Below are positions 1 through 7,068 of a DNA stretch of 42,635 nucleotides, one piece after another (within the stretch, counting starts at the first letter, position 1; every line of letters starts with the position of its first letter). Source of the stretch: Candidatus Altarchaeales archaeon (GTDB lineage: Archaea; Altiarchaeota; Altiarchaeia; IMC4; QMZM01); NCBI GenBank assembly GCA_023252215.1, contig JAHEXG010000007.1, positions 1 through 42,635 on the forward strand. Reading direction: 5' to 3'. A program made the translations under genes and the position numbers. The notes below the pieces were generated by a model. The model was given only the letters and a program-made list of their open reading frames with translations. It ran no database searches and was not told where the DNA came from.

Positions 1-348
1 CTCAAATTGATAAAACAAATCTATGTTACAGGCCCGGAAACAATCGAACAGGCGGAAGTATACTCTGATCTGGTGGATGCGATACTCCTGGACACGAAAA
101 CAAAAGACGGCATGGGCGGGACCGGGCAGGTACACGACTGGAGCATCAGCAGGGAGATTACGCAGCGGGTGAAAAAACCGGTCATACTAGCTGGCGGGTT
201 GGATCCCGGAAACGTGCTGGATGCCATCGAAAAAGTTGGGCCCTACGCAGTAGACGTGGCAAGCGGCGTAGAGACCGCGCCGGGAATAAAGGATCAGAAC
301 AAAATAAAACAATTCCTACTAAATGTAAAAAAGTACGACAATATTTAA
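1..348 (+). CDS. trpF: Phosphoribosylanthranilate isomerase, C-terminal half (cut by window edge)
   Basis: This is the C-terminal half of TrpF, the (beta/alpha)8-barrel enzyme that isomerises N-(5'-phosphoribosyl)anthranilate in tryptophan synthesis. The family is about 200-220 residues; only about 115 are present, and the reading frame is open to base 1, so the start lies outside the window. The TTG at base 7 is not a credible start because it would remove the first half of the barrel. Family signatures are visible: LLDTKTKDGMGGTG, carrying the conserved aspartate and a glycine-rich phosphate-binding turn, then ILAGGLDPGNV and VDVASGVETAPGIKD. It lies upstream of trpB and trpA on the same strand, separated from them by an AbrB/PIN pair. 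The assignment is confident; only the 5' end is unknown. Confidence 0.93.
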   Translation, partial: LKLIKQIYVTGPETIEQAEVYSDLVDAILLDTKTKDGMGGTGQVHDWSISREITQRVKKPVILAGGLDPGNVLDAIEKVGPYAVDVASGVETAPGIKDQNKIKQFLLNVKKYDNI

Positions 349-350
349 AA
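340..350 (+). promoter_or_regulatory. TATA-like box for the AbrB/PIN pair
   Basis: The AT-rich stretch AATATTTAAAA ends the trpF gene. It is centred about 27 bases before the GTG at 373 and about 36 before the ATG at 382. That spacing suits an archaeal TATA box driving the toxin-antitoxin pair with almost no leader. Position and composition are the only evidence. Confidence 0.35.
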
Positions 351-372
351 AAGTATTACTTAATATATTATT

Positions 373-621
373 GTGGTAATTATGGAATACATGTCGGAGA
401 CCAAATTAAAAGAAAAAGGCCAGATAACCATTCCCTCCAAGATACGGGAATCAATGAACCTGGAGATTGGCAGAGAATTCCTCGTATACGCCTCAAAAGG
501 CGAGATCATATTGAAGCCAAAAATCACCGACCCCATCAGCAAAGCAGGGATGCTCGGAGAGGAGAAGGGAGTGGAAAGAGTAAAGGACCTCACAACAAGA
601 TACAAACAAGGTGCGAAATAA
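373..621 (+). CDS. AbrB/SpoVT-type antitoxin
   Basis: This is a small AbrB-fold (swapped-hairpin) DNA-binding protein, probably the antitoxin that represses its own operon and neutralises the PIN toxin encoded next. After a short lead the sequence has the typical core KLKEKGQITIPSKIRESMNL, then a second strand pair ending in IILKPKI. The start could be GTG 373, ATG 382 or ATG 391; all leave the core intact, and a TATA-like box suits the first two. Its TAA overlaps the ATG of the toxin gene by one base (TAATG), showing translational coupling. The charged C-terminal tail is the usual toxin-binding part in such pairs (inference). It is inserted between trpF and trpB. Confidence 0.85.
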   Translation: MVIMEYMSETKLKEKGQITIPSKIRESMNLEIGREFLVYASKGEIILKPKITDPISKAGMLGEEKGVERVKDLTTRYKQGAK

Positions 622-1100
622 TGGAAAAGGTATATCTTGACACCAACGCCTTTTATTTCTTTTTCTTCTCGCACGAGGAGTACACGGAAGGCATTAAAAA
701 GGTATTTGAAGGAATACAGAACGGTGAATACTCCGGAGTAACAAGCGTTGCGGCGCTCGAAGAACTTGCCTACGTATCGCTCATGAGGCTGATAGAAAAG
801 AAATACAAAAAACACCCAACTGAAGTACTGCGGGAGAACAGGAAGGCGATAGCAGAATTATCCGAAAGGCTTAAGGAGGTCTTTGACGTGATATTCTCCC
901 TAAAAAATATAGAGATAGCAGACTTGGACCTGGAAACCGCAAGTACGATCCCCCTGATCATGGCGGACTATCTGCTGCTCCCGCAGGACAGCATACATTT
1001 GCAGACGATGAGACAAAAAAACTGCGAACACATACTTTCAACAGATAAGGACTTCGACGGCATATACGGGATAACAAGGATCAGACCGGAAGAGGTCTAA
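621..1100 (+). CDS. PIN-domain ribonuclease toxin (VapC-like)
   Basis: This is a 159-residue PIN-domain protein, probably a Mg-dependent ribonuclease toxin inhibited by the AbrB-like protein ahead of it. Candidate acidic residues are Asp7 in YLDTN at the N-terminus, Glu47/Glu48 in AALEELA, Asp123 in PQDSIHL and Asp142/Asp144 in STDKDFD. This matches the PIN layout of an early Asp-Thr-Asn, a mid Glu and late Asp residues. It overlaps the antitoxin stop by one base. The next gene, trpB, starts 15 bases after its stop, so readthrough from this operon could feed trpBA. It is somewhat longer than common VapC proteins (about 130) because of a helical insert at residues 60-90. The RNA target cannot be told from sequence. 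Confidence 0.85.
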   Translation: MEKVYLDTNAFYFFFFSHEEYTEGIKKVFEGIQNGEYSGVTSVAALEELAYVSLMRLIEKKYKKHPTEVLRENRKAIAELSERLKEVFDVIFSLKNIEIADLDLETASTIPLIMADYLLLPQDSIHLQTMRQKNCEHILSTDKDFDGIYGITRIRPEEV

Positions 1101-1115
1101 AAGAGGAAAAACAGA

Positions 1116-2315
1116 ATGAAAAAAAAAGAGCTACCAGATAACAGAGGCAAATACGGCGCATACGGAGGACGCTTTTCTCCCGAGGTATTGATGCCTGCGC
1201 TCGTGGATCTGGAGGCTGCGTTCAAAAAATACTCAAAGGAGGACGTATTTCAAAAAGAGCTGGCATATTATCTGCGCGAATTCGCCGGTCGTCCGACGCC
1301 GCTCTATTACGCAAAGAACCTTTCAGAGAAACTGGGAGGCGCTAAGATTTATCTCAAGCGCGAAGATCTGGTACACGGCGGAGCGCACAAACTCAACAGC
1401 ACCTTAGGGCAGGCGCTGCTCGCAAAAAAGATGGGAAAGAAGCGAGTCATAGCCGAGACAGGCGCAGGACAACACGGGGTTGCCACGGCCATTGCAGCAG
1501 CAACGATGGGGCTAAAATGCGAGGTCTACATGGGGACGGAAGATACGGTCCGCCAGAAGCTGAACGTCTTTCGCATGAACCTCATGGACGCACGCGTAAT
1601 ACCTGTAGACTCAGGCTCAAAAACTCTGAAAGACGCGACCAACGAAGCCTTCAGGGACTGGATAGCGAATATCGAGGACACTTACTACCTCATAGGAAGC
1701 GTCATGGGACCGCATCCCTATCCCATGATAGTCCGCGAATTCCAGAAAATAATCGGCGAAGAAGCAAAAAAACAGATACTCGAAAAAGAAGGCAGACTGC
1801 CGGACGCAGTCATGGCATGCGTGGGCGGAGGAAGCAACGCCATGGGAATATTCAACGCATTCAAAGAGGATGCGAACGTAGAGCTTTTCGGAGTGGAAGC
1901 GGGCGGCAAGGGAATAGATACGGGAGAACATGGAGCGGCACTCTGCGCCGGAACGAACGGAGTACTGCACGGCATGTATTCAAAGATACTCCAGGACAAA
2001 TACGGCCAGATAAAAGTCTCATATTCCATATCCGCAGGCCTCGACTATCCGGGAGTGGGACCGGAACTCTCATATCTTGCAGGAGAGGGGCGAGTTAAGC
2101 CGACCTCAATAACGGACGAAGAAGCACTCGATGCATTCAAGACGCTAAGCAGGACGGAGGGAATAATGCCGGCGCTGGAGTCCGCGCATGCAGTTGCGCA
2201 AGCCATAAAGACCGCGCCAAGGATGAAGAAAAACCAGGTCATAATCGTGAACCTATCAGGCCGCGGAGACAAAGACGTATTCACTGTCGCAGAAGCGCTC
2301 GGGGTGAAACTATGA
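1116..2315 (+). CDS. trpB: Tryptophan synthase beta chain
   Basis: TrpB joins indole and serine to make tryptophan, using pyridoxal phosphate, in a complex with TrpA. The 399 residues match the normal length. The PLP lysine is Lys92 in HKLNST, the general base Glu114 lies in AETGAGQHG, and the phosphate-binding glycine loop is VGGGSNAMG. The N-terminal [10 protein letters not shown] segment and closing LSGRGDKD are typical of the TrpB1 type that pairs with TrpA. The ATG is preceded by a GAGG-like ribosome site (AAGAGGAAAAACAG). The stop overlaps the trpA start (ATGA), the classic trpBA coupling. Confidence 0.97.
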   Translation: MKKKELPDNRGKYGAYGGRFSPEVLMPALVDLEAAFKKYSKEDVFQKELAYYLREFAGRPTPLYYAKNLSEKLGGAKIYLKREDLVHGGAHKLNSTLGQALLAKKMGKKRVIAETGAGQHGVATAIAAATMGLKCEVYMGTEDTVRQKLNVFRMNLMDARVIPVDSGSKTLKDATNEAFRDWIANIEDTYYLIGSVMGPHPYPMIVREFQKIIGEEAKKQILEKEGRLPDAVMACVGGGSNAMGIFNAFKEDANVELFGVEAGGKGIDTGEHGAALCAGTNGVLHGMYSKILQDKYGQIKVSYSISAGLDYPGVGPELSYLAGEGRVKPTSITDEEALDAFKTLSRTEGIMPALESAHAVAQAIKTAPRMKKNQVIIVNLSGRGDKDVFTVAEALGVKL

Positions 2316-3154
2316 GGCTAAAAGAAAAATTCAGCGAACTCAAAAAGAAAAAGGAAGGCGCATTGATAGGATTCGTAACCGCAGGAGACCCCACGGCAGC
2401 CGACACAATTGAAATAGCGCAGGCCATGATACGTGGAGGAATAGACATACTAGAACTAGGCCTCCCGTTCTCAGACCCGGTAGCCGACGGACCAGTGATA
2501 CAAAAAGCCGGAGAAAGAGCCCTGAGAGCAGGGATGAATCCCGACATATTCTTCGAAACAGCAGGAAAGATCAAAGGAATACCAAAGGCAGTACTCACAT
2601 ATTATAATATAGTATTACAGAGAGGACTCGACAAATTCTGCGCAGACTGCGCAAAAACGCAAATAGACGGCCTGGTCATACCAGACCTCCCGATCGAAGA
2701 ATGCGAACCCCTGAGGAGCGCATGCAAAAAACATAACGTCTCACTGATCCTCCTAGCAGCCCCCACGACCCCGGACGATCGCCTGGAAAAAATCCTGGAA
2801 GAGGCTGACGGATTCTTATACGTCGTCTCTGTCGCGGGAGTCACGGGCGCAAGAAAAGACCTGTCCGCGCAGGTAAAACCCCTGATCAAAAGAATAAAAA
2901 AGCGTTCAGGAGACCTGCCTCTCGCTGTGGGCTTCGGAATATCCAGGCCAGAGCACGTAAAAGAAGTGCTCGCCGCGGGAGCCGAGGGAGCGATCGTTGG
3001 AAGCGCTTTCGAGAAAATAATCGAGGAGTGCCTCGGAGACAAAAAAGAGATGCTACACGGGCTTGAAAATTTCGCAAGAGAGCTTAAAACGGCCACGACA
3101 CGCAGGGAAATTGGCGGGGATACACATCAGCAGGAAGGGAAAACATTGAAATAA
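2312..3154 (+). CDS. trpA: Tryptophan synthase alpha chain
   Basis: TrpA cleaves indole-3-glycerol phosphate to indole and glyceraldehyde 3-phosphate and passes indole to TrpB. The two catalytic acids are in place: Glu48 ([10 protein letters not shown]) and Asp59 (DPVADGP), matching Glu49/Asp60 of the enterobacterial enzyme. The phosphate-binding region [10 protein letters not shown] and the late GAIVGSAF are also present. Length is 280 residues, with a C-terminal tail about 15-20 residues longer than usual and rich in Thr, Arg and Gln. The start overlaps the trpB stop by four bases. Confidence 0.97.
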   Translation: MRLKEKFSELKKKKEGALIGFVTAGDPTAADTIEIAQAMIRGGIDILELGLPFSDPVADGPVIQKAGERALRAGMNPDIFFETAGKIKGIPKAVLTYYNIVLQRGLDKFCADCAKTQIDGLVIPDLPIEECEPLRSACKKHNVSLILLAAPTTPDDRLEKILEEADGFLYVVSVAGVTGARKDLSAQVKPLIKRIKKRSGDLPLAVGFGISRPEHVKEVLAAGAEGAIVGSAFEKIIEECLGDKKEMLHGLENFARELKTATTRREIGGDTHQQEGKTLK

Positions 3155-3160
3155 AAGGAT

Positions 3161-3589
3161 ATGGCATTATTCGGTTTCCTGCAAAAAGGCGTAAAGGCGC
3201 ACACTGCCGACCCGGACATGCTCTATCTATTGGATAGACTGCACATCGCCCTCGGAGAAGAGTTCAGAGAGGGGCTCATTGGAAAAAGACAGCAGGGGTA
3301 TCTGTCGGAGTCCAAAAAAATAGGAGTGCTTCCAAGGGGGGTGTTCCCGCCTTACAGATCCAAGCTAAAAAAAATAAAAAAAGAAGAGCTCATAAGAGTG
3401 GAAAAATACACTGGGGTCCTCGGAGGAACGCTCGTGGAATACGGATTATTCCATAAGACCGTCAAAGCCCTGGAAAAGGATAAACGGGAATACGGCATCC
3501 TGATCAACAAAGATATGGAGATGCCCTTAATTATTTGCACGAAATACGCAAATATTATCATTGCGCCCGTAATGAGGTCGTACGACTAA
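3161..3589 (+). CDS. Unknown 142-residue protein in the trp/leuC operon
   Basis: I do not recognise this protein. It is soluble, rich in Lys and Arg (about residues 44-75), with no signal peptide, membrane segment or Cys pairs. The N-terminal part (residues 18-45) looks helical, then comes a basic stretch with VLPRGVFPPYRSKLKK, and the C-terminal third has a hydrophobic strand pattern (LIICTKYANIIIAPVM) suggesting a small alpha/beta fold. The ATG follows an AAAGGAT ribosome site six bases after the trpA stop, and the next gene starts seven bases after its own stop. It is therefore very probably translated as part of a trpBA-orf-leuC transcript. A regulatory or RNA/DNA-binding role is possible but unproven. 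Confidence 0.75.
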   Translation: MALFGFLQKGVKAHTADPDMLYLLDRLHIALGEEFREGLIGKRQQGYLSESKKIGVLPRGVFPPYRSKLKKIKKEELIRVEKYTGVLGGTLVEYGLFHKTVKALEKDKREYGILINKDMEMPLIICTKYANIIIAPVMRSYD

Positions 3590-3596
3590 GAGAAAA

Positions 3597-4847
3597 ATGC
3601 CAACCATATCCGAAAAAATACTTGCGGCCAAATCAGGAAAGAAAAACGCCGCAGCAGGGGAGATAGTTGAAGCGGAAGTAGACTATGTCATGGTCAACGA
3701 CGTAACGGGCCTGCCCGCATTCGAGGTATTCGAACAATTCAAGACACAGCCCCTGCGGGAAAAGATAGTGCTAATACCGGACCACTACGTGCCAAACAAA
3801 GACGTAGCGTCGGCCGCCCAGGCGAAGGCGATGAGGGACTTTTCCAAAAAATACAAGATAAAGAACTACTACGAGGTAGGCTGCGGAGGAGTATGCCACC
3901 AGCTCATGGTAGAAGAAGGATACGCCGCACCCGGCCGCTTAATCGTCGGAGCGGACTCGCACACGTGCACCTACGGCGCCCTCGGAGCATTCGCGACAGG
4001 CATAGGCTCAACGGAAGCCGCCGCAGTATTCGCCACAGGAAAACTGTGGTTCAAGATACCGGAGACGCAGAAGTACACGATAAAAGGAAAACTCGGAAAA
4101 TACGTCACAGGAAAAGACATCATACTACACATAATAGGAGACATAGGAGTAGACGGAGCATTATACAAGTCGATGGAATTCTACGGAGACACGATCGACG
4201 GCCTGGAAATCGCAGACCGCCTAAGCATATCCAACATGGCGATAGAAGCGGGAGGAAAGGCCGGGATCATACCCGCGGACAAGAAGACTGACGATTTTCT
4301 CAAAGGAATAGTCCGCGGAACATACAAAGCAGTATACTCTGACAAAGACGCAGATTACTCAAACGAATATTTCTACGCGGCAGAAGACATTCCGTCAACG
4401 GTAGCGCAGCCGCACCTGCCATCCAACACAAAGCCAGCAAGCGAACTATCGAACGTACAAATAGACCAGGCCTACCTCGGCTCATGCACGAACGGACGCA
4501 TAGAAGACCTGAGAATAGCAGCAAGCCTGATGAAAGGCAAAAAAGTAAAGGACGGAGTAAGGATGATCGTCGTACCCGCGACAAAAAGGGTGTTCGAACA
4601 GGCCATGCAGGAAGGATTGATAAAGGTATTCATGGACGCCAACGCCTACGTATCCGGGCCGACATGCGGAGCATGCCTCGGAGGATACATGGGGATACTG
4701 GCAAAGGGCGAAGTTGCGATCTCATCGACCAACAGGAATTTTATCGGGAGGATGGGGCACAAGGACAGCAAAGTGTATCTGGGAAGCCCCGCCGTGGTTG
4801 CTGCATCGGCGCTGACTGGGAGGATAACGGATCCGAAAAATCTGTAA
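3597..4847 (+). CDS. leuC: 3-isopropylmalate dehydratase / homoaconitase large subunit
   Basis: This is the large [4Fe-4S] subunit of an aconitase-family hydro-lyase, acting on isopropylmalate (leucine) or a homologous tricarboxylate. It has 416 residues, the usual size of the archaeal two-subunit type. Cluster ligands are Cys297 (LGSCTNGR) and Cys357/Cys360 (GPTCGACLGG). Substrate-loop signatures are PDHYVPNKD, GADSHTCTYGALG and the closing SSTNRNFIGRMG. It is the last gene of the trp-linked run. No small subunit (LeuD) gene follows; the next genes are a toxin-antitoxin pair. Sequence alone does not separate LeuC from homoaconitase or methanogen-type HacA, so the substrate is open. Confidence 0.9.
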   Translation: MPTISEKILAAKSGKKNAAAGEIVEAEVDYVMVNDVTGLPAFEVFEQFKTQPLREKIVLIPDHYVPNKDVASAAQAKAMRDFSKKYKIKNYYEVGCGGVCHQLMVEEGYAAPGRLIVGADSHTCTYGALGAFATGIGSTEAAAVFATGKLWFKIPETQKYTIKGKLGKYVTGKDIILHIIGDIGVDGALYKSMEFYGDTIDGLEIADRLSISNMAIEAGGKAGIIPADKKTDDFLKGIVRGTYKAVYSDKDADYSNEYFYAAEDIPSTVAQPHLPSNTKPASELSNVQIDQAYLGSCTNGRIEDLRIAASLMKGKKVKDGVRMIVVPATKRVFEQAMQEGLIKVFMDANAYVSGPTCGACLGGYMGILAKGEVAISSTNRNFIGRMGHKDSKVYLGSPAVVAASALTGRITDPKNL

Positions 4848-4878
4848 AAAACATTCCGCATTTTAGTAGGAACTCGGC

Positions 4879-4909
4879 TTTATCTAAAAACGAATCAGTA
4901 TTATAATTA
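4879..4909 (+). promoter_or_regulatory. AT-rich promoter region of the first MNT/HEPN pair
   Basis: This stretch has two TATA-like candidates, TTTATCTAAA at the left and TTATAATTA at the right, 14 to 44 bases before the ATG at 4923. The left one has the better spacing for a short-leader archaeal transcript. Confidence 0.3.
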
Positions 4910-4922
4910 ATAGGTTTCCAAA

Positions 4923-5225
4923 ATGCCCGCCCTAAAGAATATTTCATCGGTTTTGAGGAACGAACTTCCCTACCTGAGAAAGGTCTACGGAGTCAAGAGG
5001 ATCGCCTTATTCGGCTCCTATGCCAGAGGCACTCAGAAGAAGGGAAGCGACGTGGATCTTTTTGTGGAACTGGAGAAGCCGTTAGGCCTTTCTTTCATGG
5101 ATTTTTCTGATCACTTGGAGAAACGCACCGGCCGGAAAGTAGATATCATCACCTCCGAGGGTTTGAGGAGCATCCGGGTCAAAAAGGTCGCAGAGGACAT
5201 AAAAAGAGGTTTGGTATATGTCTAA
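4923..5225 (+). CDS. mntA: MNT nucleotidyltransferase (MntA-like antitoxin)
   Basis: This is a minimal nucleotidyltransferase of the polymerase-beta superfamily, the antitoxin half of a MntA/HepT-type system. It keeps the GSYARG motif (Gly31-Ser32) followed by Asp43-x-Asp45 (GSDVDLF), and a third acid, Asp74, in RKVDIIT. In characterised systems MntA transfers AMP to a tyrosine of the HEPN toxin. The stop lies eight bases inside the next gene, so the two are co-translated. Length (100 residues) is normal. The function is inferred from family and partner. Confidence 0.88.
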   Translation: MPALKNISSVLRNELPYLRKVYGVKRIALFGSYARGTQKKGSDVDLFVELEKPLGLSFMDFSDHLEKRTGRKVDIITSEGLRSIRVKKVAEDIKRGLVYV

Positions 5226-5565
5226 GAGAGGAGAGATCGAAAGCCTCGGGGACATAGTTGAGGCTATTCGAAGGATCAAAGCCTACATGAAGGGTTTAAA
5301 GTATGAATCATTCTTGAAGGACACCAAAACCCAGGATGCAGTAATCTGCAACCTGCAGATAATAGGCGAGGCAACCAAGAACATATCAGGGGAATTCAGG
5401 AAAACATATCCAGAAATCCCGTGGCATAATATGGCGGGTGTTAGAGATAAGCTTGTGCATCACTATTTCGGAGTCAACTACGAGATCGTCTGGGCTATTT
5501 GCAAAGAAGATCTGAAGGGAATAGAGCCCAGGATAAAAGAGATCACAGCTAAGAGCAAGATTTAG
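5218..5565 (+). CDS. hepT: HEPN ribonuclease toxin (HepT-like, DUF86)
   Basis: This is a 115-residue all-helical HEPN protein of the DUF86/HepT family. The RNase motif R-X4-H-X-Y is complete: Arg76, His81, Tyr83 in RDKLVHHYFG. Tyr83 corresponds to the residue AMPylated by MntA in studied pairs, and that modification silences the RNase. Also typical are the early DIVEAIRRIKAY helix and QIIGEATKNIS. It overlaps the antitoxin gene by eight bases. The pair sits alone between leuC and the lipoprotein gene, each end separated by short AT-rich spacers. Confidence 0.9.
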   Translation: MSKRGEIESLGDIVEAIRRIKAYMKGLKYESFLKDTKTQDAVICNLQIIGEATKNISGEFRKTYPEIPWHNMAGVRDKLVHHYFGVNYEIVWAICKEDLKGIEPRIKEITAKSKI

Positions 5566-5588
5566 AATCTAGTAAATCCTCAAGATAA

Positions 5589-7025
5589 ATGAAAAAAACA
5601 CCGCTCATATTTATCGCTCTCATGCTAGCCCTGTGCTGCTGCACCAGTCCTCCGGGGGATGGCAAAAACAAGTCTACATCGATCACACAGATCTCGGAGA
5701 ACACATCGGCGTTGAGCCTAAGAGACGATCCCCTCGCCCGCTGCAACATAAGCCTCCAAAAAGACCTGTGTTATTGGAACGCCGGGAAGAAGGCAAATGA
5801 TATCTCTTTCTGTGACAGGATAATCGGGCAGGCGGACAAAGACAGCTGCTTTCTTGGCATCGCTGAGGGAATGAAACAGCTTGCCCTGTGCGAGAAGATA
5901 GCGGATAAGAGCGTTCGTGAGATGTGCTACGCCAATTACGCGCTTGATACTAAAGATTATTCGGCATGCAAGAACATCTCGGATATCGCGAACCAAGAGA
6001 GCTGCTATTATGAAGTGAGCCTAGACCTGCATGACATGACGATCTGCGACCACATAGAGAGGATAGACACAAGAGAAGCATGTTACATAGGCCATGTGGA
6101 AGAAAAAAGGGATCCGGGCATCTGCGAAAAAGCCTTGAACCGGAACACGTCGGACATGTGCTTTTACATCCTCGCAAAGGCGGTCCAAAACGCAGATTAT
6201 TGTTCCAGGATCAATGAAAGCAATCTGATGAATATATGCAAGTACACGGTTGCAGTAGCCGAAAAAGACCAGAGGATATGCACGGGCATCGAATACCTGG
6301 ACTTGCGCCTGCACTGCGACGCATTAACCGGATCAGAGCCCTCGGCATGCGACGAGATAGAAAACACAGATGAAAGGGACAATTGCTACGGCGATGTTGC
6401 AAACCTGACATACGACCCCTACGTGTGCGAGAAAATAGTGGATAATGCTACGAGAGAATACTGTTTCAAAAATCTTGCCAAGACTCTGAAAGACGAGTCG
6501 ATCTGTTGGGCGCTGAATGATTATCGGAACAACTGCTTTTACGACGTAGCTACAAACGTAAAAAACGCGGACATATGCAAAGAGATATCCTCGGAGGACT
6601 ACAAAACAGAATGCTATAGAAAAGTGGCGGAATCGGCCGACGTGCCGGGCAGCCTCTGCGCAGAGCTGCAAAAACAGGCAAACCGGGACGCCTGCTACAC
6701 AGAACTTGCATCGGCAAAAAGAAATGCATCGATCTGCGAAAACCTCCTTGAAGCGGACCAGAGAACGTATTGCCTTGCCAGGGCAAAAAACGACTCCGAG
6801 CTCTGCCAAAACATAAAAAACCCGGACCTCCAGGACCACTGCGCTGGAACCATCACCAGAGATCCGGCCAAATGCGACAGAATAGGCTCGGCGTCATACA
6901 AAGCGATCGGGCTAAAAGACAATTGCTACGCGCGCATCATAGAGGCGGTGAACGATAGCGCGATCTGCGGGACAAAAGAGTTCTCGGAATACAAATACAG
7001 GTGTGAAACGCTGCTGGGTGGATGA
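5589..7025 (+). CDS. Secreted lipoprotein with about 17 Cys-pair repeats
   Basis: This is an exported, probably lipid-anchored protein. The N-terminus is Lys-Lys, a hydrophobic helix and a lipobox-like LALCC (Cys16/17), then a Ser/Thr-rich linker. From about residue 50 to the end it is built of about 17 tandem helical repeats of roughly 22-32 residues. Each has the pattern C-x-x-I-(about 8-9)-R/K-x-x-CY-x-x-x-A, so each unit carries two Cys about 10-13 residues apart. In an extracellular setting the pairs would form disulfides, one per repeat, giving a stiff helical solenoid. Similar Cys-pair repeat proteins occur in DPANN archaea (recollection, not checked). No catalytic motif is visible; binding or surface adhesion is the likely role. 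The ATG at 5589 gives the full signal peptide. Confidence 0.8.
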   Translation: MKKTPLIFIALMLALCCCTSPPGDGKNKSTSITQISENTSALSLRDDPLARCNISLQKDLCYWNAGKKANDISFCDRIIGQADKDSCFLGIAEGMKQLALCEKIADKSVREMCYANYALDTKDYSACKNISDIANQESCYYEVSLDLHDMTICDHIERIDTREACYIGHVEEKRDPGICEKALNRNTSDMCFYILAKAVQNADYCSRINESNLMNICKYTVAVAEKDQRICTGIEYLDLRLHCDALTGSEPSACDEIENTDERDNCYGDVANLTYDPYVCEKIVDNATREYCFKNLAKTLKDESICWALNDYRNNCFYDVATNVKNADICKEISSEDYKTECYRKVAESADVPGSLCAELQKQANRDACYTELASAKRNASICENLLEADQRTYCLARAKNDSELCQNIKNPDLQDHCAGTITRDPAKCDRIGSASYKAIGLKDNCYARIIEAVNDSAICGTKEFSEYKYRCETLLGG

Positions 7026-7037
7026 AAGATTAGATAC

Positions 7038-7046
7038 TATTATACT
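7038..7046 (+). promoter_or_regulatory. TATA box of the giant protease gene
   Basis: TATTATACT lies with its centre about 27 bases before the ATG at 7069. Transcription from it would begin at or next to the start codon, giving a leaderless mRNA, as is common in archaea. Confidence 0.5.
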
Positions 7047-7068
7047 ATCATACACATTAGTATAACAA

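Noticed and set aside
1517-2098. Long Arg/His-rich frame within trpB.
   Set aside because: It is a shadow frame of the confident trpB gene with no start context or family match.
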